42,088 bases of DNA from Acidobacteriota bacterium (GTDB lineage Bacteria > Pseudomonadota > Alphaproteobacteria > Acetobacterales > Acetobacteraceae): positions 1-42,088 of the forward strand of contig CAJCIS010000025.1 in assembly GCA_903970435.1 (NCBI GenBank), in the 5' to 3' direction. How positions within the stretch are numbered: the first letter of the stretch is position 1; each line of letters starts with the position of its first letter. The position numbers and the translations under genes are program-made. A model generated the notes under the pieces. That model saw only the letters and a program-made list of their open reading frames with translations. It searched no databases and was not told where the DNA came from. This document shows positions 1 to 7,698 of the stretch, one piece after another.

Positions 1-1124
1 TCGCCGGCGCTGTCGTCGGCGACCACGCCAAAGCGCAGCAACTCGGCGGCGACCCGCTGGGCCAGCGTCCGGTCCGGCGTGACGAGGGCGGCGGTGGCGC
101 CGGGATGTTCCAGCGCCCCCCGCAGCAGAAGGGCGATCGACGCCGCCTCTTCCTGCTGGTCGGCCGGCGCCAGAATTTGCAGGCCGGCGGCGCGCGGCAC
201 GGGCCGTTCGTGCCAGAGATGCAAGGCGGCGGCCGGCAGCAACGCGAGCCGGAGGGCGGCGACCCGTTCCGCCGGCGCGACGGCGGGAAAATCGCCCCAG
301 ACCGCGACATCGCCACGGCGGACGTTCAGCGCCGCCAGCAGGGTGCGCAGGCTGGCTTGCGGATGGGTGTCGTTCAGCGCGTCCCAGCTCGCCTCGTCGA
401 GTTCGGTGTCCAGGCCGGGCAGGACGACCTGGCCGCCCGGCAAATGGGCGATGACGCGTAACAGGCGGGTCACCGCCGGGATCGCGCCGGTCGTGCCGGC
501 GGCAATGACCGGCATCGCGGGGGGCAACGCTTCCCAGGCCGCTGCCTGCGTGTCGAGCAGTTTTATCTGCCGGGCGGCCACATCGGCAAAACCCTCCTCC
601 GCCAGCCAGGCGGGCCAGGCGTGGGTGATGATCCGCAGGAATTCGACGGTAACGTGCCAGTGCGCCGCGAAGTCGCGGCCGGCGGCGCGGGGCAAGGTGC
701 CGGCGAGGTCGATTTCGGCCCGCGCGGCCTCGTCGAGCAGATCGGCGAGGGCCTCGGCGAGCCGCCAGGCGCGGTCGGCAAGGGTCGGCGCGCCGTGCCG
801 GCCGTTCAACGCCAGGATCAGGCGGGTCAGGACAGCCAGGCGGCGCGGGGCGCTGACCGCCGGCAGCACGGAAAGTGCGCCGGCCAGCGCGAGCGGCGCC
901 TCGTCCAACCCGCCGAGGGCGACGATGCGCGGTAGCAGCAGGGGCGTGCCGCGGCTTTGGCGCAGAAAGGCATCGGTCAGGCCGCGGGCGGCGCGGCGGG
1001 TGGGCACCAGAAAGAGGGCGTCGGCACGGCATTCGGGCGCGGCGCTGCCCTCCAGCCACCGGGCGGCCAGAGCCTCCAGGAACGGGATGTGGGGCGGTAT
1101 CGTGGCGATCGCGGGGCGCTTCAT
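1..1124 (-). CDS. addB: Double-strand break repair protein AddB, N-terminal part (runs off left edge)
   Basis: The minus-strand frame stays open from an ATG at 1124 to the window edge, giving about 374 residues of a protein usually near 1000. The N-terminus (TIPPHIPFLEALAARWL) and the following FLVPTRRAARGLTDAFL, TPLLLPRIVALGGLDEAPL and GRHGAPTLADRAWRLAEAL segments are typical of alphaproteobacterial AddB, the nuclease/scaffold subunit of the AddAB helicase-nuclease that resects double-strand breaks for RecA. The C-terminal nuclease domain with its iron-sulfur cysteines lies outside the window. The start codon overlaps the stop of the upstream nucleotidyltransferase gene as ATGA, so the two are probably translationally coupled. 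addA would be expected further left. The family call is from recognition of the protein, not from a search. Confidence 0.9.
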   Translation of the reverse strand, partial: MKRPAIATIPPHIPFLEALAARWLEGSAAPECRADALFLVPTRRAARGLTDAFLRQSRGTPLLLPRIVALGGLDEAPLALAGALSVLPAVSAPRRLAVLTRLILALNGRHGAPTLADRAWRLAEALADLLDEAARAEIDLAGTLPRAAGRDFAAHWHVTVEFLRIITHAWPAWLAEEGFADVAARQIKLLDTQAAAWEALPPAMPVIAAGTTGAIPAVTRLLRVIAHLPGGQVVLPGLDTELDEASWDALNDTHPQASLRTLLAALNVRRGDVAVWGDFPAVAPAERVAALRLALLPAAALHLWHERPVPRAAGLQILAPADQQEEAASIALLLRGALEHPGATAALVTPDRTLAQRVAAELLRFGVVADDSAG

Positions 1125-1855
1125 GTCGTGGCCCCGGTGAGCTGGGCCATCAGCGCGGTTTCAGCCTCGGACAGATCCTCCGGGAAGGACAGGTGAAACC
1201 ACAGCCCGTCATGCACCACGGCCCGCAGGCGCCCCGCCTTCAGCGCGCGGTCCCAGACTTCATTCATGGAAAACGGGTGGCCGCCCATGCCTTCGAACAG
1301 GGCAGCGGTGGCCAGCGTGACGCCGGCATAGATGTAAGGTGCGATTTCCTGCTCCCGGCGGCGGCGCGGCACGCCAAAGCGATCGAGGAAGAAGTCGCCG
1401 GGACCGACATCGGCGCGGACCTGGAAGGTGCGGTGCAGCAGGATAACGCCCAGCGCCGCCGGGTCCAGGGCGGCGGCCAGGCGGCGCAGCGCCGGAAGCG
1501 GGCCGTCCAGCCAAAGGCTGTCGGTGTTGGCAATGAAGAACGGCGCCGGCCCGACTTGGCCCGCGCGCAAGGCGGCCGCGACCGCACCCCCGGTGTCCAG
1601 CAATTCCGGCTCGCGCCGCAGGATTGTGTGCGGTGGCGCGGCGCGGGCGGCGAGATGCGCGCCGATCTTCTCCGCCTCCCAATGGGCATTGACGACGACG
1701 CGCGCGACGCCCGCCTCCGCCATGCGGTCGAGCGCATGGTCGAGCAGCGTGCGGCCGCCCAGGGTCAGCAGGGGTTTGGGCGTGTTCTCGGTGAGCGGGC
1801 GCATGCGAAGGCCAAGGCCGGCGGCCAGCAATGCGGCACTTTCGACAGTGAGCAT
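1121..1855 (-). CDS. Nucleotidyltransferase family protein (MurU-like sugar-1-phosphate nucleotidyltransferase)
   Basis: A 244-residue NTP-transferase. It shows the nucleotide-binding signature LAAGLGLRMRPLTENTPKPL at residues 10-29, TGGAVAAAL near residue 88, and a metal-binding region NTDSLWLDG (the usual NGD/NxD motif). Relatives next to addB in alphaproteobacteria are annotated as MurNAc-1-phosphate uridylyltransferase (MurU, peptidoglycan recycling) or mannose-1-phosphate guanylyltransferase. The usual upstream partners, tsaE and an AmgK-like kinase, are not present: a 255-bp gap and a divergent thioredoxin gene lie there instead. No purine-rich ribosome site precedes the ATG, so the start is less certain than the family. 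The stop overlaps the addB start by four bases. Confidence 0.85.
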   Translation of the reverse strand: MLTVESAALLAAGLGLRMRPLTENTPKPLLTLGGRTLLDHALDRMAEAGVARVVVNAHWEAEKIGAHLAARAAPPHTILRREPELLDTGGAVAAALRAGQVGPAPFFIANTDSLWLDGPLPALRRLAAALDPAALGVILLHRTFQVRADVGPGDFFLDRFGVPRRRREQEIAPYIYAGVTLATAALFEGMGGHPFSMNEVWDRALKAGRLRAVVHDGLWFHLSFPEDLSEAETALMAQLTGATT

Positions 1856-2110
1856 GAAGGGAGCGTGTCAGCTTTCAGGCATCATACGCCAAAGGGGTCT
1901 TCGAACAAGGCAGCCGCCTCAAACTGACCCACCACCCCAAAAACCCCCAAGGTAGCCAAGGTTGGCATCCTGCGCGCATCTGACGGAGGATGAGGGGACG
2001 CTGACAACCGCGCGCGCCGCCGCTATCGGTTGTGCCGCGCCCGCGTCGCAATATCTATTGTTCTCCATACAGTCTGAGGGGCAGCGCCCCAAACGGAAGA
2101 GCCCGAAAAT

Positions 2111-3076
2111 ATGGACTACATCATCGGTCAGAAGCCGCCTTCAAACGCGCCGGCGCAGCTCAGCCCGCAGGCCGCGGCCGATCCGGCGGCATTAATCGTC
2201 GACGGCGACCAGCGCACCTTCGTCCCGGACGTCATCGAGGCGTCGCGCACCGTGCCGGTGCTGGTCGATTTCTGGGCCACCTGGTGCGGCCCCTGCAAGA
2301 CGCTGACGCCGGCGCTGGAGCGCGTCGTGCGCGCCGCCGGCGGGCGGGTGAAGCTGGTCAAGATCGATATCGACAAGAACCGGGGGCTGGTACAGCAGCT
2401 GACGCAGCTTGGCGTGCCGCTGCAATCGGTGCCGACCGTGGCGGCGTTCTGGCAGGGCCAGATTGCCGACCTGTTCCAGGGCGCGCTGCCGGAGAGCGAG
2501 CTGAAGCGCTTCGTCGAGGCGCTGCTGAAGCTGGCGGGGGGCAGCTTGCCCAGCGCGGATTTGCTGGCCGAGGCGCGGGCGGCGCTCGAGCAGGGCCAGC
2601 CGGAAGCCGCGGCGGACGCGTTCAGCGCGCTGCTGCAGGCCGAGCCGGAAAGCCCCGAGGGGTGGGGCGGCCTGATCCGCGCCCTGCTGGCCATGGGCGA
2701 CGAGCAGCAGGCAAAGGACGCGTTGGCGCAAGTGCCGAAGAAGATCGCCGAGCACGCCGAGATCGCCGGCGCCCGCAGCGCGCTGGCGCTGGCCGAGGAG
2801 GGCCGCCGGGCCACCGGCCAGCTTGGCGCGTTCGAGAAGCGTCTGAAGGCCAACCCGGACGATCACGAAGCGCGTTACGAAATGGCGACCGCCTTGAATG
2901 CGGCCGCCAAGCGGGCCGAGGCGGCCGATGCGCTGCTGGAGATTTTCCGGCGCGACCGCACCTGGCGTGAGGACGCGGCCCGCCAGCAACTGCTGAAGTT
3001 TTTCGAAGCGTGGGGCTTCGACGACCCGGCGACCATGGCGGCGCGCCGAAAACTTTCGGCCCTGCTGTTCGCGTGA
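2111..3076 (+). CDS. cnoX: Thioredoxin-TPR co-chaperone (CnoX/YbbN family)
   Basis: A 321-residue protein. An N-terminal thioredoxin domain (about residues 30-140) carries the complete redox motif WCGPC (Cys59, Cys62), followed by a helical TPR-like region (about 145-321) rich in Ala, Glu and Leu. This is the architecture of CnoX/YbbN, a redox-active holdase that protects client proteins under oxidative stress and passes them to GroEL or DnaK. Enterobacterial YbbN lacks the CxxC, while alphaproteobacterial members keep it, as here. It is a cytoplasmic protein with no signal peptide. It heads a short plus-strand run with the LON-domain and Trm112-like genes, an arrangement I recognise from alphaproteobacterial chromosomes. 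A GGAAGAG site precedes the ATG. A small GC hairpin at 2078-2090 lies in its leader. Confidence 0.9.
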   Translation: MDYIIGQKPPSNAPAQLSPQAAADPAALIVDGDQRTFVPDVIEASRTVPVLVDFWATWCGPCKTLTPALERVVRAAGGRVKLVKIDIDKNRGLVQQLTQLGVPLQSVPTVAAFWQGQIADLFQGALPESELKRFVEALLKLAGGSLPSADLLAEARAALEQGQPEAAADAFSALLQAEPESPEGWGGLIRALLAMGDEQQAKDALAQVPKKIAEHAEIAGARSALALAEEGRRATGQLGAFEKRLKANPDDHEARYEMATALNAAAKRAEAADALLEIFRRDRTWREDAARQQLLKFFEAWGFDDPATMAARRKLSALLFA

Positions 3077-3154
3077 TGCGGGATGTTCTCCCGATGCGCG
3101 CTGGCCGGATGGCACCACATAGATGGGCGCGCTGATGGAAAGCCGACCGTGATT

Positions 3155-3814
3155 ATGAGCAGGCTGCACCCCGTTCTGGATGAATTGCCGGCAGAGATTG
3201 CGGTGTTCCCGTTGCCCGGGGCGCTGCTGCTGCCGCGCGGCCGCCTGCCCCTCAACATTTTCGAGCCGCGCTACCTTGCCATGGTGGAGGATAGTCTCGC
3301 GAACAAGCGGATGTTCGGCATGATCCAGCCGAACACCCACGCGCCGGCAGGGGACACGGGTCCTGGGCTTTATCGCATCGGCTGCCTGGGCCGGCTTAGT
3401 CATTTTTCTGAAACGGATGACGGGCGGTATTTGATTACGCTGACCGGCGTTGCCCGCTTCGTGGTGCGGCAGGAATTGACGATGTCGCGCGGCTATCGCC
3501 GCGTTGCCGCCGATTTCTCGCCGTTCGGCGCCGACCTGGTGGAGACCGGCGGCGTCGATGGGTCGGTGCGCGGCGATATCCTGGACGCGCTGCGGCCCTA
3601 CTTCGCGGCAAAGGGCATCGATGCGAACTGGGATGCGGTGGAGGCGATGCCCGACGCCATGCTGGTGACGACGCTTTCAATGCTGTGTCCGTTCGATACC
3701 GCGGAAAAACAGGCGCTGCTGGAAGCGCCCACCGAAGCGGATCGCGCGGCCGACCTGGTGGCGCTGCTGCGCATGGCGCTGCACGAAGCCCACGGATCAC
3801 ATCAAGCCAGCTGA
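3155..3814 (+). CDS. LON peptidase substrate-binding domain-containing protein
   Basis: About 219 residues matching the Lon N-terminal (substrate-binding) domain standing alone: [20 protein letters not shown] near residues 16-35, then [10 protein letters not shown] and a [17 protein letters not shown] segment. There is no AAA or protease domain. Such proteins are common beside thioredoxin and Trm112-like genes in alphaproteobacteria, and their biochemical role is not established. I chose the ATG at 3155 ([12 protein letters not shown]) because family members begin shortly before [10 protein letters not shown] and a GGAAAG sequence lies about 12 bases upstream. The frame is open back to an ATG at 3083, but that extension does not look like the family. 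The gap from cnoX is small, so co-transcription is likely. Confidence 0.87.
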   Translation: MSRLHPVLDELPAEIAVFPLPGALLLPRGRLPLNIFEPRYLAMVEDSLANKRMFGMIQPNTHAPAGDTGPGLYRIGCLGRLSHFSETDDGRYLITLTGVARFVVRQELTMSRGYRRVAADFSPFGADLVETGGVDGSVRGDILDALRPYFAAKGIDANWDAVEAMPDAMLVTTLSMLCPFDTAEKQALLEAPTEADRAADLVALLRMALHEAHGSHQAS

Positions 3815-3822
3815 GGGTCGTC

Positions 3823-4017
3823 ATGTCCGAAACCAATGCCACGATCGATCCGCGCCTGCTGGAAATATTGGTGTGCCCGTTGACCAAGGGGCCGCTCACG
3901 TATGATCGTGCCGCTGGCGAGTTGATTAGCGAAAAGGCGGGGTTGGCTTATCCGATACGGGATGGCATTCCGATCATGCTGCCGGAAGAGGCGCGGGTTT
4001 TGACGGAGGGAAGTTAG
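3823..4017 (+). CDS. Trm112 family protein (YcaR-like)
   Basis: A 64-residue protein with the family core [20 protein letters not shown] followed by [20 protein letters not shown], the typical bacterial Trm112/YcaR sequence. Trm112 proteins in eukaryotes and archaea activate methyltransferases; the bacterial role is poorly defined, although the gene often sits beside cell-envelope or RNA-modification genes. Only one Cys of the classical zinc site is visible, as is usual for the bacterial form. The ATG at 3823 follows a GAGGGTC ribosome site that overlaps the stop of the LON-domain gene, so translation is probably coupled. The stop codon at 4015-4017 runs directly into a repeat element. Confidence 0.88.
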   Translation: MSETNATIDPRLLEILVCPLTKGPLTYDRAAGELISEKAGLAYPIRDGIPIMLPEEARVLTEGS

Positions 4018-4084
4018 GAGGAAGCAGTTCTTTTTTGAAAAAAAGCACCAAAGAACTTTTGTCCGCCAAGAACTGCTTCCTGCC
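4017..4084 (+). repeat. Truncated copy of the 149-bp palindromic intergenic repeat
   Basis: This starts at the Trm112 stop codon. The left arm (4017-4060) reads GGAAGCAGTTCTTTTTTG and so on to ACTTTT, matching the arms of the complete elements at 34.4, 35.9 and 38.2 kb. Only the last 13 bases of the right arm remain (4068-4080, the exact complement of 4020-4032); the 61-bp spacer and most of the right arm are missing. It can still form a strong hairpin just before the acyl-CoA synthetase gene. Confidence 0.8.
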
Positions 4085-4097
4085 TTTGGAACGTCGA

Positions 4098-5717
4098 ATG
4101 GCTGATCAGCACCCCTCCGGCGACACCCCGTCTGGGCGCATGCAAACCTGGGGCCTTACGGTCGACAAATTTCTCGACCATGCCAGGCGCTGGCATGGAA
4201 ATCGAGCCGTGGTGTCGCGTTTGCCGGACGGCAGGCTGCTGCACAGCAATTACGCTGAATTGCACAGTACTGCAAAGCGCGTTTCCGCGGCGCTGCTCTC
4301 GTATGGCATCGCGCCTGGCGACCGCGTGGCGACACTGGCGTCGAACAGTTTCGATCACCTCGCGATATGGTATGGCATCATGGGGATCGGCGCGGTTTGT
4401 CACACCATCAATCCGCGGCTGCACGAGGATCAGATTGTTTACGTCGCCAATCATGCCCGCGGCCGGATGCTTTTTGCCGACGGACAATACGCGCCGCTAC
4501 TCGAGCGCGTTTTGCCCCGCTGCCCAGCCATCGAGTCGGTTGTCAGTCTGAACGAGGCCCTGCCAGGCGGTGGATATCGGCCGCTCGCCGACTTCATAGA
4601 TGGCGCCGGCGAGGACTGCGCCTGGGGCGGTTTCGACGAACAGACGCCAGCGGGTCTCTGTTACACATCCGGCACGACGGGCCACCCGAAGGGCGTACTC
4701 TATTCGCACCGTTCGAATTACCTGCTTGCGCTCAACACGATCGTGCCGGACGCGTTCAGCTTGTCCGCGCGCGATGTGATCATGCCGGTCGTGCCGATGT
4801 ATCATGCCAACACCTGGGGACTTGCCTTCAGCGCGCCGGCGGTGGGCGCCAAGCTGGTTCTGCCCGGACCGAAGCTGGATGGCGAATCGCTGCATAATCT
4901 GATCGAACGCGAGGGGGTGACATTCTCGGCCGGCGTACCAACCGTTTGGCAGGGTTTCATTGACTATCTGCGCGCCAATGGGATCGTCGAGAGTTCCCTG
5001 CGTCGCGTCGTGATCGGCGGCTCGGCCTGCCCGGAATCGATCATGCAAAGCTTCGAAGCGCTCGGCATAGAAGTTCTGCACGCATGGGGCATGACAGAAT
5101 TATCGCCGGTGGGGCTGGTTGCGAGCGCCACGCCCGATGTGCTGGCGCTGACGCGGGCGGAACAACGGGTCCTCGCGCTGAAACAGGGGCGTCCCACCGG
5201 CATCGACGCGGCCGTGATGGCGGACGACGGGCAATGGCTCGCGCACGACGGCAAATCAGCCGGCCGGCTGATGGTGAGAGGGCCCGCGGTGATCGAACGT
5301 TACGAGGGCCATCACGAGAGCGCACTCACACCGGATGGCTGGTTCGATACCGGCGACGTAGCAACGATAGATGCCTTTGGCTACGTGCGCATCACCGACC
5401 GCGTGAAGGATATCATCAAGTCGGGCGGGGAATGGATCAGTTCGGTCGATATCGAAAATGCGTTGCTGGATCACCCGAATGTGGCGCTGGCGGCAGTTGT
5501 CGCCATGCCGCATGACAAATGGGGAGAACGGCCGAAGCTTTACATACAGCTCCGGCGGGAATCGAATGACAAACCGGAGGATTTTCGCCGCTTTCTCGAA
5601 GGCCGCATCGCCAATTGGTGGCTGCCGGACGAGGTGGAGATCATTGAACAAATACCGATCGGAGCAACCGGCAAAATCGATAAGAAAGCGCTTCGGGCGC
5701 GGTGTGGCGGGATTTGA
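4098..5717 (+). CDS. Long-chain/medium-chain acyl-CoA synthetase (AMP-binding, FadD-like)
   Basis: A 539-residue ANL-superfamily adenylate-forming ligase. It has the phosphate loop YTSGTTGHPKGVLYSH (about residue 190), the HAWGMTELSPVG motif, the hinge region GWFDTGDVATIDAFGY followed by ITDRVKDIIKSGGEWIS, and the C-terminal catalytic lysine in PIGATGKIDKK. It should activate a carboxylic acid to its acyl-AMP and then acyl-CoA. The closest textbook class is fatty-acid/aryl-acid CoA ligase; the exact substrate cannot be told. I used the ATG at 4098 (MADQHPS) because an earlier in-frame ATG at 4035 lies inside the repeat element and would add lysine-rich sequence foreign to the family. An SDR follows in the same direction after a second repeat. 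No TGCATACA operator is seen upstream. Confidence 0.9.
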   Translation: MADQHPSGDTPSGRMQTWGLTVDKFLDHARRWHGNRAVVSRLPDGRLLHSNYAELHSTAKRVSAALLSYGIAPGDRVATLASNSFDHLAIWYGIMGIGAVCHTINPRLHEDQIVYVANHARGRMLFADGQYAPLLERVLPRCPAIESVVSLNEALPGGGYRPLADFIDGAGEDCAWGGFDEQTPAGLCYTSGTTGHPKGVLYSHRSNYLLALNTIVPDAFSLSARDVIMPVVPMYHANTWGLAFSAPAVGAKLVLPGPKLDGESLHNLIEREGVTFSAGVPTVWQGFIDYLRANGIVESSLRRVVIGGSACPESIMQSFEALGIEVLHAWGMTELSPVGLVASATPDVLALTRAEQRVLALKQGRPTGIDAAVMADDGQWLAHDGKSAGRLMVRGPAVIERYEGHHESALTPDGWFDTGDVATIDAFGYVRITDRVKDIIKSGGEWISSVDIENALLDHPNVALAAVVAMPHDKWGERPKLYIQLRRESNDKPEDFRRFLEGRIANWWLPDEVEIIEQIPIGATGKIDKKALRARCGGI

Positions 5718-5736
5718 GCTTTGGGAAAGAGCAACG

Positions 5737-5812
5737 AAAGAAAGTAGTTCTTTTTTTAAAAAGAGAACCAAAAAACCTTTGCGATTGGGCGTACTTTGAA
5801 ATTCGGGGTGAT
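5737..5812 (+). repeat. Truncated copy (left arm plus part of the spacer) of the palindromic repeat
   Basis: Bases 5737-5780 align with the 44-base left arm (AGTAGTTCTTTTTTTAAA, then GAGAACC and ACCTTT). The following stretch up to about 5812 retains spacer-like pieces such as TTGGGC and a GATTGCG end. The right arm is absent and the SDR start codon occupies its place, so this gene's leader is repeat-derived. Confidence 0.7.
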
Positions 5813-5815
5813 TGC

Positions 5816-6580
5816 GTGGTGCAACGGAATGGCAGCCTTGCCGGGCAGATTGCGTTTGTGACGGGCGGCGGTTCGGGCATCGGACGCGCTTGCGCGATGG
5901 CTTTGGCGCAGGCAGGGGCGAAGATTGTGACCAGCGACCTGGTGATGAAAGGTGCCGCAAAGACGGTCGCCGCGATTGTGGCTGAAGGCGGAATCGCCGA
6001 GGCGGTATGTGCCGATGCGGCGGACGTGGCGCAGACGGAGGCTGCGGTGGACCTGGCCGTGGCGCGGCACGGACGCCTCGATATCGCCATCAATAATGCC
6101 GGAATCATTTCGGCCTATCGGCTGACCGGCGACATCACGGACGAGGAATGGGCGCGCCAGATTGCCGTCAATCTCGGCGGCGTCAGAAATGCAATGCGTT
6201 TCGAACTTGCCGTCATGGCAAAGCAAGGCAGCGGCGCGATCATCAATATCGCGTCGGGCGCCGGCCTGAAAGGGTTGCCTGGAGCGGCCGCCTACACCGC
6301 GGCGAAGCATGGCGTGCTGGGGCTTACGAAAGCGGCCGCCCTTGAATATGCCCGCATCGGTATTCGTATCAATGCAATTTGCCCCGGCTACATCGACACG
6401 CCTATCCATGCGCCACGCACATCCGACGGCCGAAGCCGGAACGTTACTGACATGGTTCCAATGGGCCGGGCAGGCCGGGCGGAAGAAGTGGCGGATGCCG
6501 CAGTCTGGCTGGCATCGTCCCGCGCGTCCTTCGTGACCGGCATCGCCCTGCCGGTAGATGGCGGCTATGCCGCAGGCTAG
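5816..6580 (+). CDS. SDR family NAD(P)-dependent oxidoreductase (1)
   Basis: A classical SDR of about 254 residues: TGGGSGIG cofactor motif near the N-terminus, INNAG in the middle, INIASG with the catalytic Ser, YTAAKHG with the catalytic Tyr and Lys, and a C-terminal PVDGGY. It probably oxidises or reduces a hydroxyl/keto group on an intermediate. The start is placed at GTG 5816 (a second GTG follows at 5819), preceded by a GGGG-rich site. The frame is open further back, but that part translates the repeat element and is not SDR-like. It lies downstream of the acyl-CoA synthetase, which suggests a two-gene unit for beta-oxidation-like or alcohol metabolism. Substrate unknown. Confidence 0.87.
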   Translation: MVQRNGSLAGQIAFVTGGGSGIGRACAMALAQAGAKIVTSDLVMKGAAKTVAAIVAEGGIAEAVCADAADVAQTEAAVDLAVARHGRLDIAINNAGIISAYRLTGDITDEEWARQIAVNLGGVRNAMRFELAVMAKQGSGAIINIASGAGLKGLPGAAAYTAAKHGVLGLTKAAALEYARIGIRINAICPGYIDTPIHAPRTSDGRSRNVTDMVPMGRAGRAEEVADAAVWLASSRASFVTGIALPVDGGYAAG

Positions 6581-6581
6581 C

Positions 6582-6632
6582 GAAGCAAAAGTTTTTTGCT
6601 TCTTTTTTTCAAAAGAGAAGCCCTGCCTTCCT
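6582..6632 (+). repeat. Partial palindromic repeat after the SDR stop codon
   Basis: The sequence AGCAAAAGTTTTTTGCTTC followed by TTTTTTTCAAAAGAGAAGC and CCTTCC resembles the right arm of the 149-bp elements (AAAAGTCTTTTGGTTCTTTT...). It begins two bases after the stop of the SDR and lies between convergent genes. An internal hairpin GCAAAAG/CTTTTGC-like structure followed by a T-run could act as a transcription terminator for both sides. Confidence 0.55.
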
Positions 6633-6643
6633 GTTTTCCAAGG

Positions 6644-7669
6644 TCAACGCTCAGCCATGTCGTTCTCGTCAATGCGGTAAGCTGCGAGCGCCGTTTTTTC
6701 GAACAACATTTCGCGATCCCCTTTCGATAAATCCTGCGTCATGCGCTTGAATGCATTCCAGATGACAGCATACGAGGCGGCGTAGGTGTCGATGGAGGCA
6801 TTGCTCTCGAACATGCAGCGCGCGGGACCGAACAGATCGATTGCCGTGAGAATATAATGACGTTGCGCCGCTGCCATTTCCGCGGACGTGAAGGGACGCT
6901 CGCGCGCCAAGGCGTCGACACCGGCAAATCCCATATTGAGACCGCCGAGCTTGACGAACACATTGGGGCAGCCGGCAACTTCCGTCATGGCGCCTTTCCA
7001 GTCGGAGAAGCTTGCATCAATGTTCAGCGCGAAGCGACCGATGGCAAGCGGACCGCCCAGATGATTGAGAATGATCCTGGCATCGGGAAAATGACGCGCC
7101 AGGTCGATCAGTTCGTGCAACTGCGGTTGCAGCAGCCACGCGTCGAAACTCAGGTCGCGGCGTACCAACTCGGCGAAACCTTGGCGAAATTCAGGCAACA
7201 TCATCACGCCTGCGCCGGTGGCCGCACTGGCCGGAACATCTTCATCAAAGGCCGTCATGTGGCGAATGCCGCGAAAACGTGGTGATACTGCCGCGTGCGC
7301 GTCGAGAACATCGCCGACTGCCGTACCGAGCAGCAGGTTCGCGCGCGGGGCGATCGCCGCGCAGGCGCCCCGTGCGCGGCCCCCCCGGCCCCTGGCGTCG
7401 CGGGCGACCCGCTCGGCATATTCCGTCTCGCCGACAACACGGAGCGCCTCGGGACCCTCATTGCGATAGCTGGTGTGAGAATCGACAAAAACCGTTGCGA
7501 CAATCTTGTGGCCGGCGTTTGTCAGGTCGGCAAACAGATCGTCATCGCTGTAAGGATCAAACGGCTTGTATGGCTCGTTTTCCCAGATGTGGTGGTGCGC
7601 ATCGACGATCGGAAGCTCGGGTTCGATCGCAGCTTCAATCACCTGGCCGCGCCATTCTTTCCGGCTCAT
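6644..7669 (-). CDS. Amidohydrolase family protein (COG3618-type TIM-barrel metal-dependent hydrolase)
   Basis: A 341-residue protein with the metal-binding VDAHHHIW motif at residues 22-29, a central ILNHLGGPL and the late CMFESNAS motif of the amidohydrolase-2 family that includes L-fuconolactonase and 2-pyrone-4,6-dicarboxylate lactonase. Members hydrolyse lactones or decarboxylate aromatic acids. Given the Baeyer-Villiger monooxygenase gene 29 bp upstream in the same direction, opening of a lactone made by that enzyme is a reasonable hypothesis. The ATG at 7669 follows a GGGGGG-type ribosome site. The family is clear, the substrate is not. It ends close to the preceding SDR, with which it is convergent. 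Confidence 0.87.
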   Translation of the reverse strand: MSRKEWRGQVIEAAIEPELPIVDAHHHIWENEPYKPFDPYSDDDLFADLTNAGHKIVATVFVDSHTSYRNEGPEALRVVGETEYAERVARDARGRGGRARGACAAIAPRANLLLGTAVGDVLDAHAAVSPRFRGIRHMTAFDEDVPASAATGAGVMMLPEFRQGFAELVRRDLSFDAWLLQPQLHELIDLARHFPDARIILNHLGGPLAIGRFALNIDASFSDWKGAMTEVAGCPNVFVKLGGLNMGFAGVDALARERPFTSAEMAAAQRHYILTAIDLFGPARCMFESNASIDTYAASYAVIWNAFKRMTQDLSKGDREMLFEKTALAAYRIDENDMAER

Positions 7670-7698
7670 TATATATACCCCCCGCCGAGCCTACAGCC

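Noticed and set aside
79-1140. Long plus-strand frame at the left edge
   Set aside because: It is antisense to AddB, which reads continuously and recognisably on the minus strand.
2192-3403. Long minus-strand frame opposite cnoX and the LON-domain gene
   Set aside because: Antisense shadow; no domain, and both plus-strand genes have strong family motifs.
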